From positions 1 through 46,013 of the forward strand of contig NZ_PPPT01000050.1 of NCBI RefSeq assembly GCF_006483445.1: a stretch of 46,013 bases of DNA. The letters are read 5' to 3'. The position numbers and the translations under genes are program-made. Below are positions 1-8,440 of this stretch, in pieces (positions within the stretch are counted from its first letter, which is position 1; the number at the start of each line of letters is the position of its first letter). The notes beneath the pieces are model-generated. The model saw only the letters and a program-made list of their open reading frames with translations. It did no database searches and was not told the DNA's origin. The stretch comes from Bradyrhizobium guangdongense (GTDB lineage: Bacteria; Pseudomonadota; Alphaproteobacteria; Rhizobiales; Xanthobacteraceae).

Positions 1-52
1 GAAATTCGGTGTGGCCGGGATGGCGGAAGCCGGCCCGGCCACACCGAATTTC
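1..52. repeat. 19-bp perfect inverted repeat at the window edge (probable fold-back)
   Basis: Bases 1-19 are the exact reverse complement of bases 34-52, with a 14-nt spacer. The right arm encodes the conserved PdxA segment PGHTEF. The left arm therefore encodes unrelated residues where PdxA should continue. A coding sequence that folds back on its own most conserved motif exactly at the sequence end suggests an assembly or library artefact at a contig end, not a natural hairpin. Confidence 0.8.
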
Positions 53-639
53 TCGCGGAACTCGCCGCGCGCGACGGCCGCGTTCCGCAGCCGGTGATGA
101 TGCTGTGGTCGCCCGCGCTCGCCGTGGTGCCCGTGACGATCCACCTGTCTTTGCGCGATGCGCTGGCGCAATTGTCGTCCGAGCTGATCGTCTCGACGGT
201 GCGCATCGTCGCGGCCGAGCTGCGCGCGCATTTTGGCATCGCAAGACCGCGCGTCGCGATCTCCGGTCTCAATCCGCATGCCGGCGAGGACGGCTCGCTC
301 GGCCATGAGGAGCAGACAATCGTGGCGCCCGCGATCAGGCTGCTGCGCGGCGAAGGCATCGATGCCCGCGGCCCGCTGCCCGCCGACACCATGTTCCACG
401 ACGCCGCGCGAAAAACCTATGACTGCGCGGTCTGCATGTATCACGATCAGGCGCTGATCCCCATCAAGACGCTGGCCTTCGACGAAGCCGTCAACGTCAC
501 GCTCGGGCTGCCCTTCATCCGGACCTCGCCGGATCACGGCACCGCCTTCGACATCGCCGGCACCGGAAAGGCCAATCCCGCGAGCCTCGTCGCCGCGCTG
601 GAGCTAGCCAGCCGTATGGCCGGCACAAAACCCGCATGA
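1..639 (+). CDS. pdxA: 4-hydroxythreonine-4-phosphate dehydrogenase, 3' part (5' end outside window)
   Basis: PdxA oxidises 4-phosphohydroxy-L-threonine in the deoxyxylulose-5-phosphate-dependent route to pyridoxal phosphate. The visible 200 or so residues are the C-terminal two thirds of the enzyme. All three histidines that bind the divalent metal in the family are present in their motifs: GHTEF (about nt 37-51), NPHAGE (about nt 274-291) and YHDQ (about nt 439-450). The late block [19 protein letters not shown] is also typical. The reading frame is open to base 1, but the first eleven codons do not look like PdxA and are part of a fold-back, so reliable sequence starts near base 34. The stop overlaps the rsmA start by 4 nt, so the two are translationally coupled. 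The surA-pdxA-rsmA order is standard, but surA is not in this window. Confidence 0.95.
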   Translation, partial: EIRCGRDGGSRPGHTEFLAELAARDGRVPQPVMMLWSPALAVVPVTIHLSLRDALAQLSSELIVSTVRIVAAELRAHFGIARPRVAISGLNPHAGEDGSLGHEEQTIVAPAIRLLRGEGIDARGPLPADTMFHDAARKTYDCAVCMYHDQALIPIKTLAFDEAVNVTLGLPFIRTSPDHGTAFDIAGTGKANPASLVAALELASRMAGTKPA

Positions 640-1490
640 GCGCGATCGACGACCTCCCGCCGCTGCGCGAGATCATCCGTCAGCATGCTTTGTCGGCGCG
701 CAAATCGCTGGGCCAGAATTTTCTGCTCGATCTCAATCTGACCGCGCGCATCGCGCGCGCGGCGGCTCCGCTCGAAGACGCGACCATCATCGAGATCGGA
801 CCCGGTCCGGGCGGCCTGACCCGCGCGCTGCTCGCACTGGGCGCGGGGCGCGTCATCGCCATCGAGCATGACGAGCGCGCGATCCCGGCGTTGCAGGATA
901 TTTCCGCGCGCTATCCGGGTCGGCTGGACATCGTGCATGGCGACGCCATGACGTTTGATCCGCGCCCGCTGCTCGGCGGCGCACGCGCAAAAATCGTCGC
1001 CAACCTGCCCTACAACATCGGAACGCAGCTCCTGATCGGCTGGCTCACTCTCGAGCCCTGGCCGCCCTGGTACGAGATGATGGTGCTGATGTTCCAGCGC
1101 GAGGTCGCCGAGCGCATCGTGGCGCGTGAGAATGACGAGGCCTATGGCCGCCTCGGCGTGCTCGCCAATTGGCGTGCCGAGACGAAAATCCTGTTCGACA
1201 TCTCGCCGTCCGCGTTCGTGCCACCGCCGAAGGTAACATCATCAGTCGTGCGCCTCGTGCCGCGCGCCGCGCCCGAACCTTGCGATCGCCGGCTGCTCGA
1301 ACAGGTCGCCGCCGCAGCCTTCGGCCAACGCAGAAAGATGCTGCGGCAGAGCCTCAAATCGCTGCAGGCCGATCCGGCGCGATTGGCGCAAGCCGCCGGC
1401 GTCGATGCGACGCGGCGCGCCGAGACCATTCCGGTCTCCGGCTTTGTTGCCATGGCGCGTGAATTGGCGGATATACGGCGCGAAGGCTAA
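636..1490 (+). CDS. rsmA: 16S rRNA (adenine1518-N6/adenine1519-N6)-dimethyltransferase
   Basis: RsmA (KsgA) dimethylates two adjacent adenines in the 3'-terminal hairpin of 16S rRNA, late in assembly of the 30S subunit, using S-adenosylmethionine. The 284-residue product has the family signature [10 protein letters not shown] near residue 22-31. The SAM-binding glycine-rich loop [10 protein letters not shown] follows near residues 52-62, and the catalytic NLPYNI motif near residues 122-127. The C-terminal helical domain is complete. The start is fixed by the ATGA overlap with pdxA. No strong terminator is visible after the stop; the next gene starts 36 nt later with its own Shine-Dalgarno sequence, so read-through into the dehydrogenase is possible. 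Confidence 0.97.
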   Translation: MSAIDDLPPLREIIRQHALSARKSLGQNFLLDLNLTARIARAAAPLEDATIIEIGPGPGGLTRALLALGAGRVIAIEHDERAIPALQDISARYPGRLDIVHGDAMTFDPRPLLGGARAKIVANLPYNIGTQLLIGWLTLEPWPPWYEMMVLMFQREVAERIVARENDEAYGRLGVLANWRAETKILFDISPSAFVPPPKVTSSVVRLVPRAAPEPCDRRLLEQVAAAAFGQRRKMLRQSLKSLQADPARLAQAAGVDATRRAETIPVSGFVAMARELADIRREG

Positions 1491-1526
1491 AACAAGCCAC
1501 ACGAAGTAATTCCGGAGGAAGAAAAA

Positions 1527-2585
1527 ATGGCGATGATGCGTCGGCAGTCCCTGGTGAAGTTCGATGCGCCGCTGTGCGAGACCATCGTCGACACACCGAA
1601 GCCGGTAGGCGCCGAGGTGCTGGTGCGCATCGAGCGCTGTGGCCTCTGCCACTCCGACCTGCACATCCAGGACGGCTATGCCGATCTCGGCGGCGGCAAG
1701 AAGCTCGACACCACGCGCGGCATGACGCTGCCCTTCACGCTCGGCCACGAGATCGCCGGCGTCGTGGAAGAGGTAGGCTCCGACATTGAGGCCGGCCTCG
1801 TCGGCGCCAAGCGCGCGGTGTTTCCCTGGATCGGCTGCGGCAAATGCCGGGACTGCGCAAATGGCGACGAGAATCTTTGCGCCAAGCAGCGCTTCCTCGG
1901 CGTCTCCATCGACGGCGGCTTTGCCACCCATGTGCTGGTGCCCGACGCAAAGTACCTGCTCGAATACGATCCCCTGCCCGTCAATCAGGCCGCGACCCTG
2001 ATGTGCTCGGGCGTCACCGCCTATGGCGCGCTCAAGCGCCTGGTCGACCGTCCGCGCCAGCGCAATCTGCTGCTGATCGGGCTCGGTGGCGTCGGCATGA
2101 TGGGCCTGTCGTTCGCGCAGGCCATGTTCAAGCAGCCGATCACGGTCGCCGATCTCAGCCCGGCCGCGCGCGAGACGGCGCTGAAGAACGGCGCTGCCAA
2201 CGCCTACGATCCGACCGAGCCCGAAGTGATCCGCCGCATCCTGAAGGAGACCGACGGCGGCTTCGACGAGGTCGTCGATTTCGCCGGCAACGAGAAGTCG
2301 ATGGCCTTCGCAGTCGCGGTCGCCGCCCGCGGCGGCAAGGTCGTGGTGTCGGGCCTGATGGGCGGCCAGTTCACGCTGCCGATGGTGCAATGGATCTACA
2401 AGCGCCTCACCGTCGAAGGTTTTATGGTCGGCACGCTCACGGAGGCCCACGAGCTGATGGGCCTCGCGCGCGCCGGCAAGATCAAGCCGACCCCGATGCG
2501 CGAGGAGCCGATGGCCGACGTCCAGAAATGGATCGAGGAGCTGCGCGCCGGCAAGGTCGTCGGGCGCATCGTGCTGAAGAACTGA
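1527..2585 (+). CDS. Zinc-dependent alcohol dehydrogenase (MDR superfamily)
   Basis: This 352-residue medium-chain dehydrogenase should oxidise an alcohol to the aldehyde or ketone with a nicotinamide cofactor. The catalytic-zinc ligands are visible as the Cys of CGLCHSD near residue 38, the His of GHE near residue 73, and a Cys in CSGVTAY. The structural-zinc loop with four cysteines (CGKC..C......C) lies near residues 104-119. The Rossmann motif GLGGVG begins near residue 185. An Asp at the end of the following strand (VADLS) favours NAD over NADP; this is inference. A GGAGGAAG ribosome-binding site lies just upstream of the chosen ATG. The natural substrate cannot be told from sequence. 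It is the first gene of the accessory block between rsmA and gmk. Confidence 0.92.
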   Translation: MAMMRRQSLVKFDAPLCETIVDTPKPVGAEVLVRIERCGLCHSDLHIQDGYADLGGGKKLDTTRGMTLPFTLGHEIAGVVEEVGSDIEAGLVGAKRAVFPWIGCGKCRDCANGDENLCAKQRFLGVSIDGGFATHVLVPDAKYLLEYDPLPVNQAATLMCSGVTAYGALKRLVDRPRQRNLLLIGLGGVGMMGLSFAQAMFKQPITVADLSPAARETALKNGAANAYDPTEPEVIRRILKETDGGFDEVVDFAGNEKSMAFAVAVAARGGKVVVSGLMGGQFTLPMVQWIYKRLTVEGFMVGTLTEAHELMGLARAGKIKPTPMREEPMADVQKWIEELRAGKVVGRIVLKN

Positions 2586-2607
2586 GGCGAGGCTGCATCC
2601 GCAGTTT

Positions 2608-2693
2608 GTAGCCCGGATGGAGCGCAAGCGAAATCCGGGATCATGCCACAAGCGACCTGAGACCCGGATTGCGCTGCGCTCCATCCGGGCTAC
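2608..2693. repeat. Palindromic intergenic repeat (GTAGCCCGGATGGAGCG family)
   Basis: The two ends, starting GTAGCCCGGATGGAGCG and ending with its reverse complement CGCTCCATCCGGGCTAC, form a long imperfect hairpin that fills most of the gap between the dehydrogenase stop and the 3' end of the convergent gene. It may act as a bidirectional transcription stop, but has no T-tract. Repeats of this type are scattered through Bradyrhizobium intergenic regions. Confidence 0.75.
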
Positions 2694-2704
2694 GTAAACC
2701 CAGG

Positions 2705-3472
2705 CTATTTCAAGCTGACGAACCGCGACGGCCCTGGCACCACGGTCTTCGCGAGGTCCGCGACAAGCGGTGCGGCGTCAGGCAACGCGAGATCGGCGCC
2801 ACCAGCCGCGAGCAGGCGCATGATCTCCCAATCCTGCCGCGCCAGCACGTTGCGCACCGGCGCGACGCGCTCCGCGTAGAACTGCAGGAACAGCGGCCGC
2901 GGCGCCCGATCCGCGGGCCGGCGCCCCTGCACGGCCGCATTGACGTCGATCAGGCCGGCCGCAAGCGCCCTGCGCATAAGCTCGAGGGCCTGCGCGCTGG
3001 GAGGATTGGCTCCCTGGTCCCGATAACCGGCACTGGCGATGCAATCGACAAACGACCAGGCTTGCGCGGGTTCGAGCGGCTGTGCCATGGCCGTGCGCCT
3101 GTCGATTTCAGCGGTCCACTGCGCGAGCTCGCGCGCGAATGCGTCTTCCCGCTGCTGATGTTCGACCTCGCGCGTGGCATGCTCCCCGGCCCTGATGCGG
3201 GATTCGATCATCCCGGGCGCGACACCGGAGAGAGCCGTCAACCCGATCAGCACGAGCGCAAGTCCCGCACGCGGCAGAGATAGGGCCGTCACGCGCCAGC
3301 AGAGAACGAGCACGGCGGCCGTCGATAGGGCAGCCCCGGCCAGCCCTGCGAGGGCCAGACGGTCAAACTCCGCCCCCCTCTCGACCAGGAGGTTGTCGAG
3401 CCGGAAACGGATCACGTTGAACACGCTCGCGGAGGCGACGAGGAGCTGCAAGACAAGAATGGGCAGACGCAT
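2705..3472 (-). CDS. Hypothetical membrane protein with ankyrin-like C-terminus
   Basis: I do not recognise the family. The N-terminal third has three hydrophobic segments: one directly after the start, one at AALSTAAVLVLCW, and one at LALVLIGLTALSG. A charged helical stretch rich in Glu and Arg follows, then a soluble C-terminal part. There, phrases such as ALELMRRALAAGLIDVN and DWEIMRLLAAGGADLALPD resemble degenerate ankyrin repeats. The ATG at 3472 is preferred because it starts directly before the first membrane segment; a GTG at 3496 would add eight residues. The gene lies 42 nt downstream of an HTH regulator on the same strand and is probably co-transcribed with it, which makes it a candidate target of that regulator. 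Confidence 0.7.
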   Translation of the reverse strand: MRLPILVLQLLVASASVFNVIRFRLDNLLVERGAEFDRLALAGLAGAALSTAAVLVLCWRVTALSLPRAGLALVLIGLTALSGVAPGMIESRIRAGEHATREVEHQQREDAFARELAQWTAEIDRRTAMAQPLEPAQAWSFVDCIASAGYRDQGANPPSAQALELMRRALAAGLIDVNAAVQGRRPADRAPRPLFLQFYAERVAPVRNVLARQDWEIMRLLAAGGADLALPDAAPLVADLAKTVVPGPSRFVSLK

Positions 3473-3514
3473 GCCGGTTTGGTCGGCGGAAACCACGTCC
3501 CGGTTCAGCCGCGC

Positions 3515-4018
3515 TCAATGCGCGGCGCCGCCGGCGTCCCTCAGCTTCGACAGTTCGCGGGCTGTCTCCAGGATCATGTCGATCCGCTGCTGGAGACGCA
3601 GCTGGAGATCAGGAATGTTGACCTTGTCGGTCACCCGATAGGCATTGCCGATGCGTTCGACATAGCCCTGCTTGATCATCTCCTCCAGCCGCCGCAACAC
3701 GGTTGCGCGCGGGATCCTCAGGCCCTGCGCAATCGTGGTCGCGCGCACCGGCGAGCACATGGCGGTGCGCAGGAAAAGATAGATGCCGATGGTGCGGAAC
3801 GTGGCGCTGTCGTTCTGCTTGACGAACTCCGCGCCATAGTCGTCGTTGATACTGCGGATCAGGCCGAGGTAGAGCCGGCTCAGCAGCATGCGCTCGCGCG
3901 CCATCTCGATGCGGGCTGGCGGCTGAACGGTGTCGAGAAGAACGAACTCGTCGCCAGCCGCGGTCCAGGTCGATGCTTCGGCGGAAGTGGAGGCGTCGGG
4001 ATGATTTTGGAGAGGCAT
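3515..4018 (-). CDS. Winged-helix transcriptional regulator (MarR-like)
   Basis: A 167-residue predicted DNA-binding protein. The central segment ATTIAQGLRIPRATVLRRLE is a typical helix-turn-helix, followed by a wing (GYVERIGNAYRVTD) and a C-terminal amphipathic helix suited to dimerisation. That arrangement matches MarR/IclR-type winged helices, and the exact family is uncertain. ATG 4018 is chosen over ATG 4024 because the GGAG in front sits 7 nt from 4018 but only 1 nt from 4024. The first 35 residues are polar and probably disordered. It is divergent from the patatin-like gene and upstream of a membrane protein, so it may control either. No clear palindromic operator was found in the divergent gap. 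Confidence 0.8.
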   Translation of the reverse strand: MPLQNHPDASTSAEASTWTAAGDEFVLLDTVQPPARIEMARERMLLSRLYLGLIRSINDDYGAEFVKQNDSATFRTIGIYLFLRTAMCSPVRATTIAQGLRIPRATVLRRLEEMIKQGYVERIGNAYRVTDKVNIPDLQLRLQQRIDMILETARELSKLRDAGGAAH

Positions 4019-4111
4019 GGCCATGCTCCGTCAAAACGACATCATAGCGGGGAGTTTACAACGATTGCGCGAACTCCGCATAGGCAATTCGCGCCACGGG
4101 ACACGCGGCCG

Positions 4112-4429
4112 ATGGTTCCACTTTGCGTTGCCAGCTGGGCTTGCTTGCTACTTTTGCCCGTACCCTGCGTGACCGCGTGCACTGTTTCCGTAAGGCAGAT
4201 TAGCGAAATCGTGGCGCGCCATTATGCAGTCACCGATCCACCCTACCTGCTTCAACTTTTGGTTGAGGACCCTTGCAACAACCAACTGGCGGCTTGCTCG
4301 GACATCGATGGCCGCCGATACTGTGCGTGCCTCATTTCGATTGATGGGACGGCACGCTATGGAACCGCATGTCGAGCCTTCGGATACATTGACCGTCAAG
4401 ATAGCCCGAAAGTTTTTTTGGTGGGTTGA
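4112..4429 (+). CDS. Possible small secreted cysteine-rich protein (tentative)
   Basis: This is an open frame of 105 codons in a frame different from the patatin-like gene it precedes. It begins with a convincing export-signal-like segment (hydrophobic run CLLLLPVPCV followed by TAC). The downstream part contains five further cysteines and a region SDIDGRRYCACLISIDG, which could be a disulphide-stabilised small domain. Its 3' end overlaps the most likely start of the patatin gene by 71 nt. The ribosome-binding site is weak. Codon use does not clearly separate it from the alternative N-terminal extension of the patatin frame. I do not recognise a family. Confidence 0.3.
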   Translation: MVPLCVASWACLLLLPVPCVTACTVSVRQISEIVARHYAVTDPPYLLQLLVEDPCNNQLAACSDIDGRRYCACLISIDGTARYGTACRAFGYIDRQDSPKVFLVG

Positions 4430-6710
4430 TATCGTCAAGCGCTATCGGGTCATTCTCGTTGTCGCCGTGGCGGGACTGGCGGCGCGATACTGTGAATCTC
4501 TTTCTCCCTGGTTCGTTCTCGTCAACACGGCGTCGCTGGTAGCCGTCGTGCTCTGGCTCTTCCTGAAGCTGAGACGAGACTTTCGTTTCTTTGTCGCGCC
4601 CCTTCTGGCCGCAGTCATATTCCTTGGACTGATGCTGTCCGACCAAGGCGTTGAAGCCATGCGTTCGATCATACAGGAGGACACGTTTCCGCAGCTCGGA
4701 GACATGTTTCTCCTTGCGGTCTTCATATTCTTTTTCAATTCGACGCTGTTGGGAAAAGCATTCGTGGCGATAAATCCAGAGTCGCAATCAGATTTGACCG
4801 GACCGCAAAAATTTCTGTTTACACTTCTGACGATTTTACCGCTGGGAGCCGTGATGTGCGCCTGGTCATTGGCTGGTGACGTGTCCCGCACGCCTCGATT
4901 TGGTGGCTATCTCGATCTTCCGGGATATTTTGTCAGCGTGGCGTTCTTCGTCTGCCTGGTCAAACTGAAGGACGGGTTCAAAGCCATCGCGACGCGAGCG
5001 CCGCTACCGGACTACTTTCTGCCGGATACCGGGTGGAGTCCTGAAACGAGGTATATCGTTTTCGGGTTTTTATTGTTCTACTTCCCGCTACTTGTCGGGA
5101 TCATCATGATCGTCGGCATGTATGAAGTTTCCTGGGATGTGATACCCAGCGTACTCGTCGCAGGCTGGCTTGGCTTTCTGGTTGCGCTTGCGCAGGCATT
5201 TCAGCTGCTGCAAAAAAGATGGACCTCCGTTCCGATCGTCGCCATTCTACTGATCGTCGCTCTGCTGCTGTCCGTCCTGGATCTCAACGACAATCACGAA
5301 CTGCCGTTCGCGCGCTCGCGCGACGCGCCGCCAGCGGCGTCGGAGGCCTTCGCCGACTGGCTGAAAAGGTTTGACGCGGTTCATGCGACGGCGGTTGTCG
5401 TCGTCAGCGAAGGAGGCGGCGCGCGCGCCGCGTACATGACGGCTGTCGCACTGGAGGCCCTTCGCAGCCGATGCCCGGCCTTCGCGCACCGTCACTTCGC
5501 GACCATCGGCGTCTCGGGCGGCAGCCTCGGGGCGGCGCTGTCGAGCGCGAATCCCGCCGGTGTGCCAGCGGACAACAGCTGCGAAGGTATCGAAGGCTTT
5601 GACGACCAGAGCTCGGCACCTATTTTCGCGGCCGGCACCGATTTGCTGCGACCGGTCGTCAGAGGACTCCTGATCGCCGATTTGCCGATGCGGCTCTGGC
5701 CGAGCAGTTTTTGGCTCACGAACGGTGAAGGCAAGCTGGACGAACTACAGAGGCCCTGGGTCTCGGCCACCGACCGTGCTTCATATCTCGGATGGCGGCT
5801 GGACCTGGCGTGGCGATCGATGCGTCCCGATGATGCGACGCGCCTTCGTGACATGATGTTTTCGAAGTCCTGGCCCGGCCCGACGGGAGATCGGCCCGCG
5901 CTCATCCTGCTGAGCACGGACGTCACCAGCGGCCGCAGGGTCGCCGTGAGCCATCTCCGCTTCGGGCTGCAAGCCGACGTCACACAAGCAGGTTGTCTTT
6001 CGCCACTCGATCTCGAAACGCAATCCGTCGCCGAGCGCAATCGACTGCTGACCATGAGCGATATCGCTCCGGGGCGAGATCCCACGCTGCTTGGCGCTGC
6101 GCTCGCCAGTGCGCGATTTCCGATCATCACGCCCGCCGCGACGTTGCCGTGTCCGGGCCCAAAATGGCGTCTGGTCGACGGAGGTTACTTCGAGAACTCC
6201 GGCCTCTCGACGGCGTTGGACCTGGTCGAACACATGGCGCGCGGCGCCAAATCAGTGCACAAGGCCGTACGCGTGGTGCTGGTCCGCATCGAGAACGGCG
6301 CCGCAACCACGAACTATGACACCGTCGAGGGGTCCAGGCCGAAGCCCCCGTCCCAGTGGCTGGGAGAGATCATGTCTCCGATCCGCGCGTTTATCGGAAC
6401 GCGCGAAGCACGTGCGGATCAGGCGCGTCTGGCGACGGATCGGGCTGTCGCCGGCCACCGGTACGGCCTGGGCTGCCGCAACGGCGGGCCGGACGGTTGT
6501 GTCAAGATTGATCAAATCCGCCTCGAGCTGAGGCCGTGCAAGGTCAAGATCCCGCTCGGGTGGTCACTCTCTCCCGGCGCTCGGGAGGAAATTCGCAAGC
6601 AGCTCGGCGTCGAAGGCTCGGAAGGGGATTCCGATTGCGTTCGTTCGGCCGCAGCCGCGAACCTTGCCGAGATCAAGCGATTGACCGCGATGGTAGGAGG
6701 AATGCGATAA
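4359..6710 (+). CDS. Membrane-anchored patatin-like phospholipase
   Basis: The predicted product of about 783 residues has two parts. The N-terminal 330 residues contain about eight hydrophobic segments, suggesting an integral inner-membrane domain. The C-terminal part is a patatin-type acyl hydrolase. It has the oxyanion-hole glycine run SEGGGAR near residue 351, the nucleophile elbow GVSGGSLG near residues 384-391 (GXSXG, Ser about 386), and the catalytic-Asp motif DGG in LVDGGYFENSG near residue 607. Such enzymes cleave acyl esters of phospholipids or lysophospholipids; the substrate here is unknown. The start is uncertain, with in-frame ATGs at 4224, 4308 and 4359. I took 4359, which lies closest before the first membrane segment. 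Base composition is visibly AT-richer than the neighbours, especially 4400-5300, which suggests a transferred gene. Confidence 0.85.
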   Translation: MEPHVEPSDTLTVKIARKFFWWVDIVKRYRVILVVAVAGLAARYCESLSPWFVLVNTASLVAVVLWLFLKLRRDFRFFVAPLLAAVIFLGLMLSDQGVEAMRSIIQEDTFPQLGDMFLLAVFIFFFNSTLLGKAFVAINPESQSDLTGPQKFLFTLLTILPLGAVMCAWSLAGDVSRTPRFGGYLDLPGYFVSVAFFVCLVKLKDGFKAIATRAPLPDYFLPDTGWSPETRYIVFGFLLFYFPLLVGIIMIVGMYEVSWDVIPSVLVAGWLGFLVALAQAFQLLQKRWTSVPIVAILLIVALLLSVLDLNDNHELPFARSRDAPPAASEAFADWLKRFDAVHATAVVVVSEGGGARAAYMTAVALEALRSRCPAFAHRHFATIGVSGGSLGAALSSANPAGVPADNSCEGIEGFDDQSSAPIFAAGTDLLRPVVRGLLIADLPMRLWPSSFWLTNGEGKLDELQRPWVSATDRASYLGWRLDLAWRSMRPDDATRLRDMMFSKSWPGPTGDRPALILLSTDVTSGRRVAVSHLRFGLQADVTQAGCLSPLDLETQSVAERNRLLTMSDIAPGRDPTLLGAALASARFPIITPAATLPCPGPKWRLVDGGYFENSGLSTALDLVEHMARGAKSVHKAVRVVLVRIENGAATTNYDTVEGSRPKPPSQWLGEIMSPIRAFIGTREARADQARLATDRAVAGHRYGLGCRNGGPDGCVKIDQIRLELRPCKVKIPLGWSLSPGAREEIRKQLGVEGSEGDSDCVRSAAAANLAEIKRLTAMVGGMR

Positions 6711-7054
6711 GGTGTGCGCTGGACGAGGCGGCCAAGCGTAAGGCCTCGCGATGGCGCGGCTTTCTCGACCAAAGCAGTCGTCTCGGCCAACGCCGAGACG
6801 CGGCCCGATCCTACTGTGCATGGGGTTGTTTTCTACGCCGGCCTCGATTTCGTAAAAAGAGAAATTTCTTGCATTGCCGGCAAATCGGATGTATGGTTCG
6901 CATCGTCCCGCCCACTGAGCCGGCGTATTGCGATTGCCGCGCGGACCGGGACGGTGGGTCGCTGACGCGGTGTGACCGACAGCACAGTTTGTCGCACTGC
7001 TTTTCGCCAAGCTCCCTGCTGCTATATTGGCCGTTGTCGGTTTCGGGGGATTCG
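6711..7054 (+). promoter_or_regulatory. Gene-free stretch with possible promoter of the caspase-like gene
   Basis: These 344 bases hold no convincing gene. A possible promoter has TTTTCG at 7001-7006 and TATATT at 7023-7028 with a 16-nt spacer, about 27 nt before the start codon at 7055. A GGGGGA ribosome-binding site lies immediately upstream of that start. Nothing else stands out. Confidence 0.3.
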
Positions 7055-8404
7055 ATGCGCAAGGGGCTGTTGGGCCGCATCGTGACGTGGGCGGCGCTTG
7101 CGCTCGCCGCGATCACTTCGTCTGCCCTGCCCGCCGCCGCCGAAAAGCGCGTTGCGCTCGTGGTCGGCAACTCCGCCTACAAGAACATCACCCCGCTCGA
7201 CAATCCGAGCAAGGACGCTGCGCTGATGGCGGAGACGCTGTCCGCCCTCGGCTTCACGCTGGTCGGCGGACGCGCGCAGCTCGATCTCGACAAGGGCGCG
7301 ATGGACGGCGCGGTGCAGAGCTTTGGCCGGCAAGTCCAGGGCGCCGACGTCGCGCTGTTCTTCTATGCCGGCCATGGCGTGCAGGTCGCGGGCTCGAACT
7401 ATCTGGTGCCGGTCGGCGCCAATCCGACGCGCGAGGCCGACGTCGACTTCCAGATGACCGACGTCAATCTGGTGCTGCGGCAGATGCAGGGCTCGGGCAC
7501 GCGGCTCAACCTCGTGATCCTCGATGCCTGCCGCAACAACCCGTTTGGCGCGCGCGGCCTGCGCGCCTCCGACGGCGGGCTGGCGCAGATGCGCGCGCCC
7601 GAGGGCACGCTGATCTCCTATGCCACGCAGCCCGGCAACGTCGCGCAGGACGGCATGGACGGCCACAGCCCCTATACCAAGGCGCTGGCGACCACGATCA
7701 AGCAGTCCGGCCTCGACATTTTCCAGACCTTCAACCAGGTCGGGCTCGCGGTGAAGCGGGCGACATCGGGCGCGCAGCAGCCCTGGGTGTCGTCCTCGCC
7801 GATCGACGGCACGTTCTATTTCGTGCCGCCGGCAGCACAGGGCACGGGCCCGCAGGTCGCGGCCGTCGCACAGCCTGCTACGGGCCTGCGGCCCGATCCG
7901 GATCGCGCCCCCCTGAAGGATCCCGCGCTGCTTAGCGAGCTCAGCGATCGGCTCTACGAGCTCAATTTCGACCCCGAGACGCCTGACGGCCGCAGCGACC
8001 TGACGCGCGCGATCACAAAGCTTCAGGAGAAAATCGCGATGGCGCCGACCGGTGAAGCCACCGAGGGCCTCTTGATGCGCATGCGCAAGATGGACGATCT
8101 CAAGCCCTGGGGCTCGATCGTCTACGGGCCCGACAACGACAAATGGGGCATGTCCTGGAATCACGCCTCGCGGCGCGCGGCGGTGGCGGATGCGCGCGGC
8201 AATTGCGGCAGCGCCAAATGTCCGATCGAGCTCTCCTTCTATGGCGGCCGCTGCGGCGCGTTCGCCATCTCAGACAAGTCCTGGTCGCTGGTTGCGCGCG
8301 ACACGGTGCAGCGGGCCAAGGAGGTCGCGCTTGACGAGTGCAACAAGGCCGGGAAATCTTGCCGCATTATCGGGGCCGTCTGCGCCGACGGTTCCGGCCG
8401 CTGA
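7055..8404 (+). CDS. Exported caspase-like (peptidase C14) protein with C-terminal DUF4189 domain
   Basis: The 449-residue protein begins with a clear signal peptide (hydrophobic core AALALAAITSSAL, cleavage near AAA-E). A caspase p20 fold follows from about residue 35 to 260. The catalytic dyad is intact: His107 in YAGHGV and Cys159 in LDACRNN. The segment YLVPVGAN and the C-terminal YFVPP are also typical of bacterial orthocaspases. A linker leads to a cysteine-containing domain from about residue 350 (WGSIVYGPDNDKWGMSWN through CGAFAISDKSW) that matches DUF4189. Export to the periplasm is predicted, so this is not a cytoplasmic executioner of the usual antiviral kind. Substrate and partner are unknown. 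The GGGGGA before ATG 7055 decides the start; the frame is open further upstream but not protein-like. Confidence 0.9.
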   Translation: MRKGLLGRIVTWAALALAAITSSALPAAAEKRVALVVGNSAYKNITPLDNPSKDAALMAETLSALGFTLVGGRAQLDLDKGAMDGAVQSFGRQVQGADVALFFYAGHGVQVAGSNYLVPVGANPTREADVDFQMTDVNLVLRQMQGSGTRLNLVILDACRNNPFGARGLRASDGGLAQMRAPEGTLISYATQPGNVAQDGMDGHSPYTKALATTIKQSGLDIFQTFNQVGLAVKRATSGAQQPWVSSSPIDGTFYFVPPAAQGTGPQVAAVAQPATGLRPDPDRAPLKDPALLSELSDRLYELNFDPETPDGRSDLTRAITKLQEKIAMAPTGEATEGLLMRMRKMDDLKPWGSIVYGPDNDKWGMSWNHASRRAAVADARGNCGSAKCPIELSFYGGRCGAFAISDKSWSLVARDTVQRAKEVALDECNKAGKSCRIIGAVCADGSGR

Positions 8405-8440
8405 TCGTTGATTGTTGGAATTTCATCGCTGGATATCTTC

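Noticed and set aside
1242..2684. 480-residue open frame on the minus strand
   Set aside because: It lies antisense to rsmA and the alcohol dehydrogenase, both of which have full family motifs. High GC makes long antisense open frames common here.
4359..8404. CBASS or caspase-type antiphage island
   Set aside because: Patatin and caspase domains suggested it, but there is no cyclase, NucC, TIR, gasdermin or nucleotide sensor, and the caspase carries a signal peptide. Kept only as a speculative envelope module.
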